A stretch of DNA of 5,576 nt from DATLRC01 sp035534895 (GCA_035534895.1 DATLRC010000016.1:1-5576); one strand, 5' to 3'. Positions 1 to 5,306 are shown, numbered from the stretch's first letter. Program-made: numbers and translations. The notes: generated from the letters alone by a model not told the origin.

Positions 1-56
1 GCATTATTTGGTAGTATTGTTGAATAGATCGTAGACGATCCGACACGGTTAGACAT
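1..56 (-). CDS. 5' end of an unidentified protein gene, running off the left edge
   Basis: An ATG at 56-54 (minus strand) opens a frame that stays open to the window edge. Its 18 complete codons begin MSNRVGSSTIYSTILPNN. A perfect Shine-Dalgarno core, AGGAGG, sits 8 nt upstream of the ATG, which strongly favours this start. I do not recognise the N-terminus: it is Ser/Thr-rich, with no hydrophobic signal segment in the visible part. Codons 5-12 lie inside long inverted repeats that pair with the 5' leader, so translation may be coupled to RNA folding. The gene lies downstream of the two tRNA genes on the same strand and could be cotranscribed with them; I see no clear terminator between them. 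The plus strand is also open over part of this stretch (28-157), but that frame has no start or ribosome site. Confidence that the gene is real is moderate; function is unknown. Confidence 0.5.
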   Translation of the reverse strand, partial: MSNRVGSSTIYSTILPNN

Positions 57-128
57 ATTATTGTCCTCCTTTGTAGATTTAGTTAGTTACAAACCTATTC
101 TACAAGTCGGAAGTGTCTACGATCTATT
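23..128 (-). promoter_or_regulatory. Structured 5' leader folding onto the start of the left-edge gene
   Basis: Three nested stems are visible. The outer one is a perfect 14-bp inverted repeat, 23-36 with 115-128 (AATAGATCGTAGAC and its complement). After a small internal loop (37-38 against 112-114) a 6-bp stem follows, 39-44 with 106-111. Directly stacked on it is a 7-bp stem, 71-77 with 99-105. In the minus-strand RNA the 5' leader therefore pairs with codons 5-12. The Shine-Dalgarno core and the AUG remain in a 26-nt single-stranded junction (45-70). This is what a cis-acting translation or decay control element could look like, but I recognise no known riboswitch or ribosomal-protein leader in it. 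A DNA-level role as a long imperfect palindrome cannot be excluded. Confidence 0.5.
65..72 (-). promoter_or_regulatory. Strong Shine-Dalgarno sequence of the left-edge gene
   Basis: The minus strand reads AAAGGAGG here, a perfect anti-16S complement, with 8 nt between the AGGAGG core and the ATG. It is the only strong Shine-Dalgarno sequence in front of any gene in the window, and it decides the start of the left-edge gene. Confidence 0.6.
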
Positions 129-276
129 TGAGTACCGGCATAGTCAAGTACTATTGACATAAACCATTGGTCAAACAGGATTAGAATCAATCCATATCTG
201 TTATCGAAAAGTACAAGAAAATCACCGAGAATATCAGAACTAATCTGAAAGGTGTATTAGAAACTAAATTCCTGTG

Positions 277-353
277 TGGTACCCCGGGTAGGATTCGAAC
301 CTACGACCTCAGGCTTAGAAGTCCTTTGCTCTATCCAACTGAGCTACCGGGGC
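277..353 (-). tRNA. tRNA-Arg (anticodon TCT)
   Basis: The minus strand folds as a full cloverleaf. The acceptor is GCCCCGG with CCGGGGT (a G1-U72 wobble), the D stem is GCTC/GAGC with loop AGTTGGATA, and the T arm is GTAGG-TTCGAAT-CCTAC. The discriminator is A, followed by an encoded CCA at 279-277. The anticodon loop is CTTCTAA (raw 315-321), so the anticodon is TCT and it reads AGA/AGG. One oddity: the anticodon stem AAGGA/GCCTG pairs only in its three middle positions, with A-G mismatches at 27-43 and 31-39. The gene is 3 nt downstream of tRNA-Gly and is probably processed from the same transcript. Confidence 0.96.
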
Positions 354-356
354 AAA

Positions 357-431
357 TGGTGCGGGTGGGGAGAGTCGAACTCCCGCCGCCGGTTTGGAAA
401 ACCGGAATAATGACCGTTATACGACACCCGC
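357..431 (-). tRNA. tRNA-Gly (anticodon TCC)
   Basis: The minus strand forms a full cloverleaf. The acceptor is GCGGGTG/CACCCGC, the anticodon stem is a perfect CCGGT/ACCGG, the loop is TTTCCAA with anticodon TCC (raw 396-398, reading GGA/GGG), and the T arm is GGGAG-TTCGACT-CTCCC. The discriminator is A and the CCA is encoded (359-357). The D stem has the U13-U22 mismatch that is also typical of bacterial tRNA-Gly(TCC). It is the first gene of a two-tRNA cluster, with tRNA-Arg starting 3 nt further on. The anticodon is not TCA, so there is no sign here of the UGA-as-glycine code of some other CPR lineages. Confidence 0.97.
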
Positions 432-454
432 TTCTTATAATGAACAGAGTTCTT

Positions 455-482
455 AATATATCCTAACAGCCTTAATCTCCAA
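455..482 (-). promoter_or_regulatory. Possible second, tRNA-proximal promoter
   Basis: The minus strand has TTGGAG (482-477), a 16-bp spacer and TATATT (460-455), about 23 bp upstream of tRNA-Gly. The -10 matches 5 of 6 positions and the -35 only 3 of 6, so it is weaker than the promoter at 525-553. The leader segment it sits in also has short complementary arms (AACAG with CTGTT, CTCC with GGAG), which may instead be a pre-tRNA leader structure. Confidence 0.35.
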
Positions 483-524
483 GTTACCTAGGAGACTGTT
501 GGTATTTATCAAAGAACAGGGGTA

Positions 525-553
525 ATTATATCAGTTTGATTTTTTCTTACCAA
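525..553 (-). promoter_or_regulatory. Extended -10 promoter for the tRNA-Gly/tRNA-Arg unit
   Basis: On the minus strand a consensus TATAAT (530-525) is preceded by TGA, giving an extended -10. TTGGTA (553-548, 4 of 6 matches) lies 17 bp upstream. This is the best sigma70-type promoter in the window. The predicted start is near 518, leaving a leader of about 87 nt before tRNA-Gly. The promoter lies immediately after the murA stop codon; I see no convincing terminator between them, so read-through from murA is also possible. Confidence 0.6.
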
Positions 554-564
554 CTGGCCAAAAC

Positions 565-2085
565 TTAGACTTCGTGAAGAACAGTAATTCTAGCACCAAG
601 GCTGTTCAACCGCTCAGCCAAATCCTCGTAACCACGATTTATGGTATAGACATTTCTGAGCATACTTGTACCGTGTGCAGCCAACATGCCAATTAGAAGC
701 ATTACAGCTGGCCTGATGCCGCTTGGACAGACTACATCAGCTGCTCTCCAGCGAGTTGGCCCATCAATAAAGGCTCGGTGCGGATCTGCTAAATCGACTT
801 TAACGCCAATCTTTTTGAGCTCGGTATACATCAGAGCTCGATCCTCGTATACCCAGTCATGAATCAAAGTTCGGCCATGGGCTACAGCCGTAATTGGCAC
901 GAAATAGGGCAAGTTATCAATGTTTAAGCCAGGAAACGGTCGGCCATAAAGTTTGTCTAACGGAGCAACTAAGTTGCCATCGTGTTTATGGATCGTAATA
1001 TCGACTAATTCGGTATAGCCATTCTCGGCTTTATAAAACTCACCCAAGTCATATCGTAATCCCATCTTTTCGAGTTTAAGCAGCTCCAGCTCTAAGAACT
1101 CAATTGGTGCTCTCCGGATGGTTATTGACGAATTGGTAGTAATTGCGGCTGCAATAAAGGTCATTGCTTCTACCGGATCTTCGCTGGGCGAGTAGCTAAC
1201 ATTGCGTTTGATATTCGCCAATCCCTCAACTCGTAATACGGTTGTGCCAATCCCATCGACCTTTACACCCAGTTTTTGTAAAAACAAACATAGGTCTTGG
1301 ATGGCATAATTTGCACTAGCCATTTTGATTGTTGTTAGACCCGGTGTTTTGGCAGCAGCCATCAGTATATTCTCGGTCGTAGTATCACCTGACTCATAAA
1401 GCACAACCGGACGTTCAGGCAAATGTTTTTTAACAAGGACATTATAGAGGCCACTTTTGGTAATTACCTTAACTCCAAACTCTTCAAGCGCGTACAAATG
1501 CGGCAAGACAGTGCGTCGTCCCAACTCACAACCTCCGGCATAAGGAATCTGGAAAGATTTTTCAAGATGCATAACTGAACCAATAAACATAATGACACTT
1601 CTTGTTTTGCGAGCTGACTCTTTATTCATTTGGTCGAGTTTCAGTTTCTTGGGTGGTTTTATTTCCAAATCGGCTCCAATCCATCGAATGTGGACTCCAA
1701 TACTGGACAGTACCTCGATTAAGCGATTAACCTCTTCAATTCGTGGTATGTTTTTAAGACGAGTAGTGCCCTCATTTAATAGACTTGCTGCTAGAAGACC
1801 AACAGCGGCATTCTTGCTGGTCTTAATAACAATCTCGCCCCGCAATTCATGCCCCCCCTCAATCCGCAGATTAACCGCTCCAGTGCTTAGACTAATTAAA
1901 GGCTTGTTTAGGACGTCGCTTATACGGCCGAGGATCTCTAGGCTAAGGTTTTGTCGACCGTGCTCCATCCTATTAACAGCTGATTGACTAGTACTAAGGC
2001 GTCTAGCAAACTCGGCCTGAGTCAAACCGCGTTCTTGTCTTACTTTAGAAATTAGCTGGCCAATTTTCTGATTAGTTGTGACCAT
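565..2085 (-). CDS. murA: UDP-N-acetylglucosamine 1-carboxyvinyltransferase (MurA) with N-terminal XRE helix-turn-helix
   Basis: MurA transfers enolpyruvate from PEP to UDP-GlcNAc, the first committed step of peptidoglycan synthesis, in the cytoplasm. Residues 7-61 form an XRE/HTH_3 domain (motif LTQAEFARRLSTSQSAVNRME). After a short linker the two-lobed EPSP-synthase fold spans about 71-506. Counterparts of the key E. coli residues are visible: K91/N92 (K22/N23), R162 (R91), the loop Cys C186 in GGCELGRR (C115), R191 (R120), D390 (D305), R416 (R331) and R458 (R397). The enzyme should thus be active and, having Cys rather than Asp, fosfomycin-sensitive in principle. At 506 residues it is about 85 longer than ordinary MurA, and the HTH accounts for nearly all of this. 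The ATG at 2085 is required for an intact HTH. No Shine-Dalgarno is present; a promoter -10 lies 9 nt before the ATG. The HTH may let the enzyme bind DNA or self-regulate (inference). Divergent from glyA. Confidence 0.93.
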   Translation of the reverse strand: MVTTNQKIGQLISKVRQERGLTQAEFARRLSTSQSAVNRMEHGRQNLSLEILGRISDVLNKPLISLSTGAVNLRIEGGHELRGEIVIKTSKNAAVGLLAASLLNEGTTRLKNIPRIEEVNRLIEVLSSIGVHIRWIGADLEIKPPKKLKLDQMNKESARKTRSVIMFIGSVMHLEKSFQIPYAGGCELGRRTVLPHLYALEEFGVKVITKSGLYNVLVKKHLPERPVVLYESGDTTTENILMAAAKTPGLTTIKMASANYAIQDLCLFLQKLGVKVDGIGTTVLRVEGLANIKRNVSYSPSEDPVEAMTFIAAAITTNSSITIRRAPIEFLELELLKLEKMGLRYDLGEFYKAENGYTELVDITIHKHDGNLVAPLDKLYGRPFPGLNIDNLPYFVPITAVAHGRTLIHDWVYEDRALMYTELKKIGVKVDLADPHRAFIDGPTRWRAADVVCPSGIRPAVMLLIGMLAAHGTSMLRNVYTINRGYEDLAERLNSLGARITVLHEV

Positions 2086-2094
2086 AGATCCTAG

Positions 2095-2123
2095 ACTATA
2101 CCATTTGTGATGTTGTCGCTCAA
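2095..2123 (-). promoter_or_regulatory. murA promoter, predicting an almost leaderless mRNA
   Basis: The minus strand reads TTGAGC (2123-2118), a 17-bp spacer and TATAGT (2100-2095), matching consensus at 4 and 5 of 6 positions. Only 9 nt separate the -10 from the ATG. Transcription should therefore start 0-4 nt before the start codon, leaving no room for a Shine-Dalgarno sequence. Confidence 0.6.
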
Positions 2124-2137
2124 GACTTAAAACCGAC

Positions 2138-2149
2138 GCTCCGAGGAGC
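2138..2149. repeat. Short GC-rich palindrome between murA and glyA
   Basis: GCTCC-GA-GGAGC is a 5-bp-arm dyad with a 2-bp centre, in an otherwise AT-rich 142-bp divergent region. It lies 14 bp upstream of the murA -35. It could be an operator, possibly for the HTH of MurA itself, but the arms are short and chance is not excluded. Confidence 0.3.
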
Positions 2150-2192
2150 CCACCATAAAAATGAATTTATAGTTGGAAATGATAGTCACTAG

Positions 2193-2221
2193 TTTAATCC
2201 GACTACCTAAATTGCTACAAT
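2193..2221 (+). promoter_or_regulatory. glyA promoter, predicting a leaderless mRNA
   Basis: TACAAT (2216-2221, 5 of 6 matches) is preceded by TGC, giving an extended -10. A weak -35 (TTTAAT, 2193-2198) lies 17 bp upstream. The ATG follows the -10 by only 6 nt, so the predicted transcription start falls on or within a base or two of the A of the start codon. Confidence 0.55.
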
Positions 2222-2227
2222 AAGGCG

Positions 2228-3508
2228 ATGGATGACAAAGCAGTAGCTGCTCTCATAGCAGATGAAGAGAAACGACAGCGCGAAGGGCTGGAGTTAATCC
2301 CAAGCGAGAACTATGTCAGCCGCAGTGTGCTAGAGGCTATGGGCAGTGTTTTTACTAATAAATATTCCGAGGGTTATCCGGGCTTACGTTATTATGGTGG
2401 CCAGGAAAATACCGATCGTCTGGAAAGATTGGCCATTGAGAGGGCGAAAAAGCTTTTTAGGGCTGATCATGCTAACGTTCAGCCACATTCCGGAGCGCCG
2501 GCAAATGAAGCAGTGTATAGTGCCTGGTTAGAGCCCGGTGATAGCGTGCTAGCAATGGATTTAAGTCATGGCGGGCATTTGACACACGGAGCACCAGTTA
2601 CCCGCTCAGCTCATCTATATAACTTTATTCGTTATAAGATGAAGGATACGAGTACCGGAGAGATAGATTACGACGAGTTACGACGCTTAGCCCATAAGTA
2701 TCGACCAAAAATTATTCTGGCCGGTTTTAGTGCTTATCCACGAGAGCTGGATTATGCCAAGTTTGCAGAGATTGGACAGGAAGTAAATGCACTTTTAATG
2801 GCAGACATGGCTCACATAGCAGGCTTAATAGTGGCTGGTGTGGCCAAGAATCCATTTGACTCTGGCTTCCACGTTATTACTAGCACAACTCATAAAACAT
2901 TACGTGGGCCGAGGGGTGGACTAATTCTAAGTCGAGGCATTGTCAGTAATCCGCTTAAGGCACCCCCTAAAACATTAGAAAATATCCCGACTCTAATTGA
3001 TCGTGCAGTTTTCCCCGGCATGCAAGGTGGGCCTCATGAACACATCATTGCTGCTAAAGCAGTAGCCTTTGGCGAAGCCCTAAAACCAGAGTTTAAGATT
3101 TATGCCCAACAAATTCTAAAAAATGCTAGCCGATTGGCTGACGAGTTAACTAAACGAGGCTTTAAGCTTATCACGGGCGGAACTAGCAATCATTTGATCT
3201 TGGCAGATGTTCAATCTAGCTTTGGCCTAGACGGTAAAATTGTTGAAGAAACACTTGATACAATTGGCTTGACCCTAAATAAAAATACAATTGCTGACGA
3301 TCTTAACCCGCCTTATCGACCAAGCGGAATCCGTCTAGGGACTCCAGCTATAACAACCCGTGGTCTTTTAGAAAAAGATATGACCCAAATTGCCGAGTGG
3401 ATGAAGCAAGCCATTGATTCGAGGCAAGACATTTCCAAACTGCAAGATCTCAGGCAAGAAGTTAAAAAATTTGCCCTCAAGTTTCCCTTACCTAGCGATA
3501 AGCCGTAG
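2228..3508 (+). CDS. glyA: Serine hydroxymethyltransferase
   Basis: This PLP enzyme interconverts serine and tetrahydrofolate with glycine and 5,10-methylene-THF in the cytoplasm, supplying glycine and one-carbon units. The fold-type I signature is complete. Early motifs are LIPSENYVS (23-31) and KYSEGYPGLRYYGG (45-58). The substrate and PLP-site loop is SHGGHLTHGAP (113-123), and MADMAHIAG (191-199) carries the PLP-contacting Asp193 and His196. STTHKTLRGPRGG (219-231) has the Schiff-base lysine K223, and SGIRLGTPA (366-374) has the carboxylate-binding R368. At 426 residues it has the usual bacterial length. The ATG at 2228 fits the conserved N-terminus and sits directly behind the promoter -10; a purine-rich AAGG 2 nt before it is too close to act as a Shine-Dalgarno. 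Monocistronic: divergent from murA and convergent with murB. Confidence 0.97.
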   Translation: MDDKAVAALIADEEKRQREGLELIPSENYVSRSVLEAMGSVFTNKYSEGYPGLRYYGGQENTDRLERLAIERAKKLFRADHANVQPHSGAPANEAVYSAWLEPGDSVLAMDLSHGGHLTHGAPVTRSAHLYNFIRYKMKDTSTGEIDYDELRRLAHKYRPKIILAGFSAYPRELDYAKFAEIGQEVNALLMADMAHIAGLIVAGVAKNPFDSGFHVITSTTHKTLRGPRGGLILSRGIVSNPLKAPPKTLENIPTLIDRAVFPGMQGGPHEHIIAAKAVAFGEALKPEFKIYAQQILKNASRLADELTKRGFKLITGGTSNHLILADVQSSFGLDGKIVEETLDTIGLTLNKNTIADDLNPPYRPSGIRLGTPAITTRGLLEKDMTQIAEWMKQAIDSRQDISKLQDLRQEVKKFALKFPLPSDKP

Positions 3509-3531
3509 CTTAGAGTAGTAATTTTTTGATC

Positions 3532-3550
3532 ACCCAAAATCCGGGTTATT
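3532..3550. terminator. Weak terminator-like hairpin between convergent glyA and murB
   Basis: Only 44 bp separate the two stop codons. ACCC (3532-3535) pairs with GGGT (3543-3546) across a 7-nt loop, followed by TATTTT on the plus strand. The stem is just 4 bp, so this is a poor intrinsic terminator, but it is the only candidate for the end of glyA. CTTAGA (3509-3514) and TCTAAG (3552-3557) also form a flanking 6-bp inverted repeat that could bracket it. Confidence 0.3.
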
Positions 3551-3552
3551 TT

Positions 3553-4581
3553 CTAAGGTAATAATTCCGGTTCTTGTTCGAGAATAATACCGAACTTTGC
3601 TTGGACGGCATCAATTATTTTTTGTCGAAATTTTAACAGATCACCAGTATTTCGGGCTCGTTCATTGACCACAACCAGAGGTTGATTCTGCCAAGTTGCC
3701 ATACCTGTTTCATTGTCGTGGACTGCTTTATACCCAGCATTTTCAACTAGCCAAGCAGCCGAAATTTTAACTTGACCATCAGAAGTATTCCAGTGAGTAA
3801 TTGCTGGATAATCAGCTTCAATTTGGCTAAAATTATCCAGATCAATAATTGGGTTGGCAAAAAACGACCCACAATTATTAACGACATTTGGGTCAGGCAA
3901 TTTGGCGGAGCGTATGGCAACCACAGCTTGACGAATAGTTTGAGGTGTATATTGCTCAATAGCATGTTCTTCAAGGTAGGCTTGAAGAGCAGGATAAAAT
4001 GGCGGCATTGGATTTGATCTAATAAGATGTAGCGTTAAAGCACTAATCAAAAAACGACCATGATCGTTTGTTTTAAAACGGCTACTACGATAAGCAAACT
4101 GACAATCGGGATTAGGGATGTTAATAAAAGCGTCAGTCTCTAAATCAAAAGCCTCGACACTTACAAGAGTCTGAGCAATTTCCTGGCCATAAGCCCCAAC
4201 ATTTTGAACTGGAGTAGCGCCGGCAGTACCAGGGATCAGGCTTAAACACTCAATCCCACTTAAATTAGCTTGGACTGCCCGATCTACCACACTGTCCCAA
4301 ATCTCGCCACTCCCAACAGTTAGATAAACGTTTTGCTCATCTTCTTCAAAAGTCTCAAAGTGCTGAATCCGATTAACTATTACTAAACCAGTGAATCCTT
4401 CATCGCGCCAAACAATATTACTACCGCTGCCAATCATGATTAGCGGAAGTTTTTGTTGCTTTGCCCAAGCAACAGCTTCTTGTACTTCGGTGCGACTTTG
4501 AACGATTGTTAAATAGGCCGCCATTCCTCCTAGCCGCATAGTTGAATAATCGGCTAGACTGACATTTTGGAGCAGGTTCAT
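3553..4581 (-). CDS. murB: UDP-N-acetylmuramate dehydrogenase (MurB, type I)
   Basis: MurB reduces UDP-GlcNAc-enolpyruvate, the product of MurA, to UDP-MurNAc using NADPH and FAD in the cytoplasm. From the ATG at 4581 it is 342 residues, the same length as E. coli MurB. Visible motifs are the FAD-binding GSGSNIVW (51-58), IPGTAGATPVQNVGAYG (116-132), YRSSRFK (164-170) with catalytic R165, LPDPNVVNNCGSFFANP (228-244) with the proton-donor S239, and LEQEP near the C-terminus with E337 matching E. coli E325. The insert between the R165 and S239 motifs is type I-like. A GTG at 4620 would add 13 residues, but it lies upstream of a perfect TATAAT (4594-4589) placed 7 nt before the ATG, and the added residues resemble nothing in MurB; I therefore choose the ATG. 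The C-terminus ends soon after the last catalytic Glu. Divergent from the XRE gene. Confidence 0.95.
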   Translation of the reverse strand: MNLLQNVSLADYSTMRLGGMAAYLTIVQSRTEVQEAVAWAKQQKLPLIMIGSGSNIVWRDEGFTGLVIVNRIQHFETFEEDEQNVYLTVGSGEIWDSVVDRAVQANLSGIECLSLIPGTAGATPVQNVGAYGQEIAQTLVSVEAFDLETDAFINIPNPDCQFAYRSSRFKTNDHGRFLISALTLHLIRSNPMPPFYPALQAYLEEHAIEQYTPQTIRQAVVAIRSAKLPDPNVVNNCGSFFANPIIDLDNFSQIEADYPAITHWNTSDGQVKISAAWLVENAGYKAVHDNETGMATWQNQPLVVVNERARNTGDLLKFRQKIIDAVQAKFGIILEQEPELLP

Positions 4582-4588
4582 GTGGTCT

Positions 4589-4594
4589 ATTATA
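4589..4594 (-). promoter_or_regulatory. murB -10 box, predicting a leaderless mRNA
   Basis: The minus strand has a consensus TATAAT, ending 7 nt before the murB ATG (4581). The predicted start coincides with the A of the ATG. No good -35 is visible at 16-18 bp. A G at the -14 position gives half of an extended -10. The element lies inside any reading that starts at the GTG at 4620, which argues against that start. Confidence 0.55.
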
Positions 4595-4614
4595 ACTGCT
4601 CGGGCGGCAGGTAC

Positions 4615-4644
4615 TTGCACTGAAAGTCTAAAGCAGCGTAATAT
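4615..4644 (+). promoter_or_regulatory. Promoter of the XRE/DUF3467-like gene
   Basis: TTGCAC (4615-4620), an 18-bp spacer and TAATAT (4639-4644, 4 of 6 matches) precede the ATG at 4654 by 9 nt, again predicting an almost leaderless transcript. It is back-to-back with the murB promoter inside a 72-bp gap, so a single bound regulator could affect both genes. The match to consensus is modest. Confidence 0.4.
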
Positions 4645-4653
4645 TAGTCATAG

Positions 4654-5217
4654 ATGAGTGAACACCAACTACCACCACCCTTTAAAACCCTCGGATCTCA
4701 TCTAAAATATTTGCGCGAACAACAACAAGAAAGTCTAGCAGAAGTATCCGGTGCGGTTGAGATTGACGAAACAACCCTAGCCAACATAGAGGCTGGTCTG
4801 GAACGTCCCGCAGAAGACATCTTACTATTGCTGGTTACCTATTACGATATGCAAGACCAGGAAGCAGTTCAACTTTGGGAAATGGCTGGTTATGATAGTT
4901 ATGCAGCCACCAAATTTAGGATTCAGGAGGAGTTACCGGCAGTCACAAAAACAGTTGTAGCAATAGTTGCTATGGAGGCCCGTATTCTCTATTCAGACGG
5001 ACTTGACATTATGCTTAATCAAGCTGGGTTAACTCTCAATTTTACTCAGGAAACTGGCTATAATCAGCCGCCCTTACCGGTTGCACGTCTTGGTATGAGC
5101 GTTACTCAAGCTGAGAGAGTCATAAAAACACTTCAACAAGCACTCTTAAGAGCCAAGTTTTCTCAAGTACCCAAGAATTTGCCCCCATCTGCTTCCCAGG
5201 GGCCTGAACATCAGTAA
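4654..5217 (+). CDS. XRE-type HTH protein with a DUF3467-like C-terminal part
   Basis: 187 residues with no signal peptide or membrane helix. Residues about 13-67 (LGSHLKYLREQQQESLAEVS, then IDETTLANIEAGLERP) form a cro/C1-type XRE DNA-binding fold with the usual helix pattern. A helical stretch, QEAVQLWEMAGY, follows. Residues about 110-168 resemble DUF3467: an YSDGLDIMLN start, a beta-rich FTQETGY middle, PVARLGMS, and the terminal helix VTQAERVIKTLQQALLRA. DUF3467 is a small domain of unknown function. The last 18 residues are Pro/Gln-rich and probably disordered. The likely role is a cytoplasmic transcriptional regulator; divergence from murB suggests it controls murB, itself, or both (inference). 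The ATG at 4654 leaves an intact HTH and lies 9 nt behind a -10-like box. The DUF3467 match is by eye from pattern and is less certain than the HTH. Confidence 0.85.
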   Translation: MSEHQLPPPFKTLGSHLKYLREQQQESLAEVSGAVEIDETTLANIEAGLERPAEDILLLLVTYYDMQDQEAVQLWEMAGYDSYAATKFRIQEELPAVTKTVVAIVAMEARILYSDGLDIMLNQAGLTLNFTQETGYNQPPLPVARLGMSVTQAERVIKTLQQALLRAKFSQVPKNLPPSASQGPEHQ

Positions 5218-5223
5218 TTACCT

Positions 5224-5249
5224 ATGTCTGTAAAAATTGTTACAGACAT
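5224..5249. repeat. Perfect 10-bp-arm dyad after the XRE gene, operator-like
   Basis: ATGTCTGTAA (5224-5233), a 6-bp gap and TTACAGACAT (5240-5249) form a perfect inverted repeat 6 bp after the XRE gene stop. The arms are AT-rich and no T-run follows, so it is a poor intrinsic terminator. The right arm overlaps the -35-like CAGACA of the next possible promoter, as expected for a repressor operator. Confidence 0.55.
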
Positions 5250-5272
5250 GTTCGCAAATCGATGATTATAGT
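5243..5272 (+). promoter_or_regulatory. Possible promoter for the small ORF or small RNA
   Basis: CAGACA (5243-5248, 4 of 6), an 18-bp spacer and TATAGT (5267-5272, 5 of 6) point rightwards. The start would be near 5279, about 28 nt before the small ORF ATG and about 185 nt before the terminator. Unlike the larger genes, this leader has room for a ribosome site. Confidence 0.4.
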
Positions 5273-5306
5273 AACCATACATTAACAAAACAGAAAGAAG
5301 TCAATA

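Noticed and set aside
23..128. Long imperfect palindrome considered as an integron attC site, since GTTAGAC at 48-54 matches GTTRRRY.
   Set aside because: The match lies in the inner loop rather than at the ends of the arms, there is no partner R'' site, and no integron integrase or cassette array is visible.
28..160. Plus-strand open frame between TAG (25-27) and TAA, protein-like in places (VDDPTRLDILLSSFVDLVS).
   Set aside because: It has no ATG and no ribosome site, it would be cut by a stop at 25-27, and it is antisense to an ATG with a perfect Shine-Dalgarno. The long inverted repeats explain the sequence better.
185..463. Plus-strand open stretch reading VIEKYKKITENIRTNLKG, then GTPGRIRTYDLRLRSP across both tRNA genes, which might be taken for an integrase C-terminus.
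   Set aside because: The second half is the familiar antisense translation of a tRNA-Arg gene. The first half follows a TAG at 182-184, has no start codon or ribosome site, and matches no recombinase motif I can name. A decayed integrase next to a tRNA attachment site is possible but unsupported.
1592..1987. 131-residue plus-strand ORF inside murA.
   Set aside because: It is antisense to well-conserved MurA sequence, has no promoter or ribosome site, and its composition looks like an antisense shadow.
3313..3537. 74-residue minus-strand ORF over the 3' end of glyA.
   Set aside because: It is antisense to conserved GlyA residues (around R368), has no recognisable domain, and is a shadow frame.
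3747..4017. ORFs of 75 and 81 residues in other frames of murB.
   Set aside because: Both overlap conserved MurB catalytic motifs (GSFF region) and show no independent start signals.
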